Assembly (NCBI GenBank): GCA_964479435.1
Contig: CAYZME010000048.1
Span: forward strand, 1 to 15,485
Direction: 5' to 3'
DNA length: 15,485 nt
Source: JAAYKS01 sp964479435
Lineage (GTDB): Bacteria; Bacillota; Clostridia; Saccharofermentanales; UBA5734
The notes under the pieces are model-generated. The model did no database searches. It was not told the DNA's origin and saw nothing but the letters and a program-made list of their open reading frames with translations. The position numbers and the translations under genes are program-made. Below are positions 13,864 through 15,485 of this stretch, piece after piece (the stretch's first letter is position 1; every line of letters starts with the position of its first letter).

Positions 13864-14373
13864 TCAGGCGACCGGATGGGCGGATGGGTCAGCGGTTGGC
13901 GAGATGGCACGAACCACCGCGTGCACACCGCGGATCTCTGTGATGACGGTCATCGTCCCGACCGGGATCTGGCTGGCGTCATGGCTGATGGCGCTCCACA
14001 CCTGACCGCGGACGCGCACCTGGCCCTGCCCCGCGATCGGGTCGATGGCGACGATGACTTGTGCTTTCTGGCCGATGAACCGGTCCGCGTTGGTCGGGAC
14101 CACTTCCCGCCCGGACAGGCCCAGATGCGGGCGCATGCGCAAAAAGACGAACAACAGAATCCCCGACAAAACCAGCATTACGAGAATCTGCAGCCAGACG
14201 CCGCCGCCCAGCAAGTCGACCACCAGGCCGCCGAGACAGCCGACGACAAACCAGATGGAGACCAGGTTGACCGTCGCCGCCTCCAGGACGAGAAAAGCGG
14301 CCGCCAGAATCAGCCAGACAATCCAGGCCCGCAGACCCAAAATCGCCGCCAGCGCCACGGGTATTTCATTCAT
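13864..14373 (-). CDS. Short NfeD family protein (membrane plus OB-fold)
   Basis: A 169-residue NfeD of the short type, without the ClpP-like protease domain. Seen: three hydrophobic segments (WIVWLILAAAFLVLEA, IWFVVGCLGGLVVDLLGGG, LQILVMLVLSGILLFVFL), the conserved TNADRFIGQKAQV and the soluble C-terminal OB-fold (GQVRVRGQVWSAIS). The start at 14373 overlaps the upstream stop by 4 nt (ATGA). The SPFH gene starts 31 nt downstream. NfeD proteins act with stomatins as partners or anchors in the membrane. Confidence 0.95.
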   Translation of the reverse strand: MNEIPVALAAILGLRAWIVWLILAAAFLVLEAATVNLVSIWFVVGCLGGLVVDLLGGGVWLQILVMLVLSGILLFVFLRMRPHLGLSGREVVPTNADRFIGQKAQVIVAIDPIAGQGQVRVRGQVWSAISHDASQIPVGTMTVITEIRGVHAVVRAISPTADPSAHPVA

Positions 14374-14771
14374 CCTCGTGTCCCCCTTCCACTTTGTTGC
14401 TGATCGACCGTGATCCGGACCGATTGCGAAGCGTTGCGTACAAGAATATCGAGAAAGCCCTTGTGCAGTAGACTGCTGGACATCATGCGGGCAAACGCGA
14501 CGGCGGCCACGATGCTGACCGGAATGGCGACCAGGATGCTGGCCGGGATCATCAACAGATACCGCAGACGCGCCAGCCAGCGCCGATGGGCGGGCAGGGC
14601 GCGCGCGAGCGTCTTTTCATCGGGAGCCAGCGCGAGCAGGCGATCCTGGCTTTGGTCCAGCGCCACCGCGGTCAACGGGTTGTATTCATCCAGCAAGACC
14701 AGGTTGCGATAATAATCTCTTTCGGCCTGCGCCCATTCCAATTCATGGCGCAGCCGGGCCCGCTCCTCCAT
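14370..14771 (-). CDS. Small single-span membrane protein, possible anti-sigma (unproven)
   Basis: A 133-residue protein I do not recognise. Seen: a charged N-terminal helix likely to coil (EERARLRHELEWAQAERDYY), a loop with DEYNPLTAVALDQSQD, a basic patch (HRRWLARLR), one long membrane segment (about 70-95, LLMIPASILVAIPVSIVAAVAF), then a short C-terminal tail. The start at 14771 is chosen for GGGGAGG 5 nt upstream; an in-frame ATG at 14792 would add seven residues but has no ribosome site. It lies 84 nt behind the sigma factor and overlaps nfeD by 4 nt. A cytosolic helix followed by one membrane span is the general layout of anti-sigma factors, but the zinc anti-sigma HxxxCxxC motif is absent. 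It could equally be a structural partner of NfeD/stomatin. Confidence 0.8.
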   Translation of the reverse strand: MEERARLRHELEWAQAERDYYRNLVLLDEYNPLTAVALDQSQDRLLALAPDEKTLARALPAHRRWLARLRYLLMIPASILVAIPVSIVAAVAFARMMSSSLLHKGFLDILVRNASQSVRITVDQQQSGRGTRG

Positions 14772-14855
14772 GTCCGCCTCCCCGACCTCCATCGGTCATC
14801 GATTTCATGTGTCCTGTTATATAATCGCCGCGGCGGGGCGAAAAGTAACGCCGGT

Positions 14856-15364
14856 TCAACCATCCAGTTTCTTTTTCATCTTGCGCCGCAATCGCATGGC
14901 GCGCATTTTGACCGCCGCCGGGGTTGTGCCCTCGGCCGCCGCCACGCGCGCATAATCCCACCCGCGTTCAAAAACCGCCTGGTATAAACGGCGCTCCGCC
15001 TCACTCATTTGCGCCAGCGCCGCCCGCACATCGATGCCGATCTCCATGCGCTCCACGACCGCGGGCGCGATCGGCTCGCCGGCTGGGTCCCACGTGCTGT
15101 AAGGGATCTCGCCGGCGGTTTGCGCGGCCAGCCGCCGCAGCCGCCGCACCATATGCAGGGCGGCGACATNNNNNNNNNNCAGCCGGCGGGATTGGGATGG
15201 TGGATGAGCGTCGACGCGCGTTCGACCGCCGCCAGAAAAACCATTTGCACACACTCGTCCGCCTGGTCGGCCGAAGCCGTCAAGCGCAGGCAATGCCCCC
15301 GCAAGCGCGCGCCGTATTGCCTGAACAACGAGTCCATAAACGCTTGTTCCGCGGGTGTTAACAT
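14856..15364 (-). CDS. ECF-type RNA polymerase sigma factor (one assembly gap)
   Basis: About 169 residues, joined across the 10-N gap at 15170-15179. Seen: region 2 (FMDSLFRQYGARLRGHCLR, then ADECVQMVFLAAVERAS), a short linker broken by the gap after HHPNPAG, a basic VAALHMVRRLRR helix, an acidic linker, and region 4 with ALAQMSEAERRLYQAVFERGW and the helix-turn-helix YARVAAAEGTTPAAVKMRAMRLRRKMKKK. The start ATG 15364 has AAAGGTG 8 nt upstream. Frame agreement requires a true gap of 3k+2. The usual region 2.2 DxVQExF is less acidic here (ECVQMVF). As the first gene of the module it may direct transcription of the membrane-protein/NfeD/stomatin genes (inference). It belongs to no ECF group I can name. 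Confidence 0.82.
15170..15179. other. Assembly gap (10 N) within the sigma-factor gene
   Basis: Ten N between sigma regions 2 and 4. The apparent frame break disappears if the true length is 3k+2. Confidence 0.9.
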
Positions 15365-15388
15365 CGGGCGCGCACCTTTCTACCGTCT

Positions 15389-15413
15389 CGCCGCCGGCCT
15401 CGAGGGGGCGGCG
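15389..15413. repeat. Inverted repeat in the sigma-factor leader
   Basis: CGCCGCC (15389-15395) and GGCGGCG (15407-15413) flank an 11-nt spacer that contains the palindrome CCTCGAGG in part. It lies 10-15 nt upstream of the sigma-factor ribosome site. It could form a leader hairpin or be an operator; G+C-rich sequence makes chance pairing fairly likely. Confidence 0.3.
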
Positions 15414-15430
15414 TTCCAACAGCCATCCCC

Positions 15431-15470
15431 ATTTTAGCGCAATCCGCAGGGCGGTGCCCTGTGGTATGAT
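15431..15470. promoter_or_regulatory. Divergent -10 boxes around an inverted repeat
   Basis: CAGGGC-GGT-GCCCTG (15447-15461) is a perfect 6-bp inverted repeat. To its left is TAAAAT on the minus strand (15431-15436), placed to serve the sigma-factor gene. To its right is an extended -10, TGGTATGAT, on the plus strand (TATGAT 15465-15470). Neither has a clear -35. On the plus strand an ATG stands at 15477, where transcription from TATGAT would begin, so a leaderless gene may start there. Only 9 bases of it are in the window, so this cannot be judged. Confidence 0.35.
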
Positions 15471-15485
15471 ATCCGCATGTTAACG

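Noticed and set aside
14793..14855. TTGAAC and TATATA motifs between the sigma gene and the small membrane protein, as an internal promoter
   Set aside because: The two boxes are about 30 nt apart, too far for one promoter, and no convincing ECF -35/-10 pair could be assigned.
1..15485. CRISPR arrays, tRNA or rRNA genes, insertion sequences
   Set aside because: No regularly spaced repeats, no cloverleaf-like tRNA sequence and no transposase or terminal repeats were seen on either strand.

Overview
The window looks like a chromosomal contig from a G+C-rich member of the Bacillota (Clostridia-like; probably a metagenomic or draft assembly, because four runs of exactly 10 N interrupt genes). 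The main evidence is the minus-strand order hemW-hrcA-grpE-dnaK-dnaJ-prmA-...-rsmE, which matches the Bacillus/Clostridium class I heat-shock locus. A perfect CIRCE operator in front of hrcA, a tRNA-Trp T-box leader and strong GGAGG-type ribosome sites support this. Almost everything is on the minus strand, so transcription runs from right to left.

Right part (15485 to about 10940): an ECF-type sigma factor, a small single-span membrane protein (possible anti-sigma, unproven), a short NfeD protein and an SPFH/stomatin protein are followed by an OLD/ABC-type ATPase and a DUF4276-like, TOPRIM-like protein. From the membrane protein to hemW the genes are tightly packed: 4-nt overlap, 31-nt gap, 4-nt gap, 11-nt overlap, 1-nt gap. 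The ATPase/TOPRIM-like pair looks like a two-gene anti-phage or genome-conflict cassette. It occupies the place upstream of hemW where lepA sits in B. subtilis. Its ATPase has serine where the catalytic Walker B glutamate is expected.

Middle part (about 10940 to 3738): hemW (broken by a gap), then the HrcA-controlled operon hrcA-grpE-dnaK-dnaJ with prmA behind it. A consensus sigma-A promoter and CIRCE precede hrcA. HrcA is longer than usual and carries an unusual glycine/alanine/proline-rich insertion. The dnaK-dnaJ gap holds a long imperfect hairpin. A hairpin over the prmA stop codon may end the unit.

Left part (3738 to 1): between prmA and rsmE, which are adjacent in B. subtilis, lie two PLP-enzyme genes in divergent orientation: a low-specificity threonine aldolase (plus) and an orphan trpB (minus). 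trpB has an elaborate leader: a consensus promoter, a T-box RNA with a UGG (Trp) specifier and an intrinsic terminator. This is followed by a 36-codon small ORF with a very strong ribosome site, whose stop codon sits in the loop of a hairpin. rsmE runs off the left edge.

The observations most worth following are the ATPase/DUF4276 cassette with its altered ATPase motifs, the two-layer leader of orphan trpB, and the sigma/membrane-protein/NfeD/stomatin module with an inverted repeat at its divergent promoter region.
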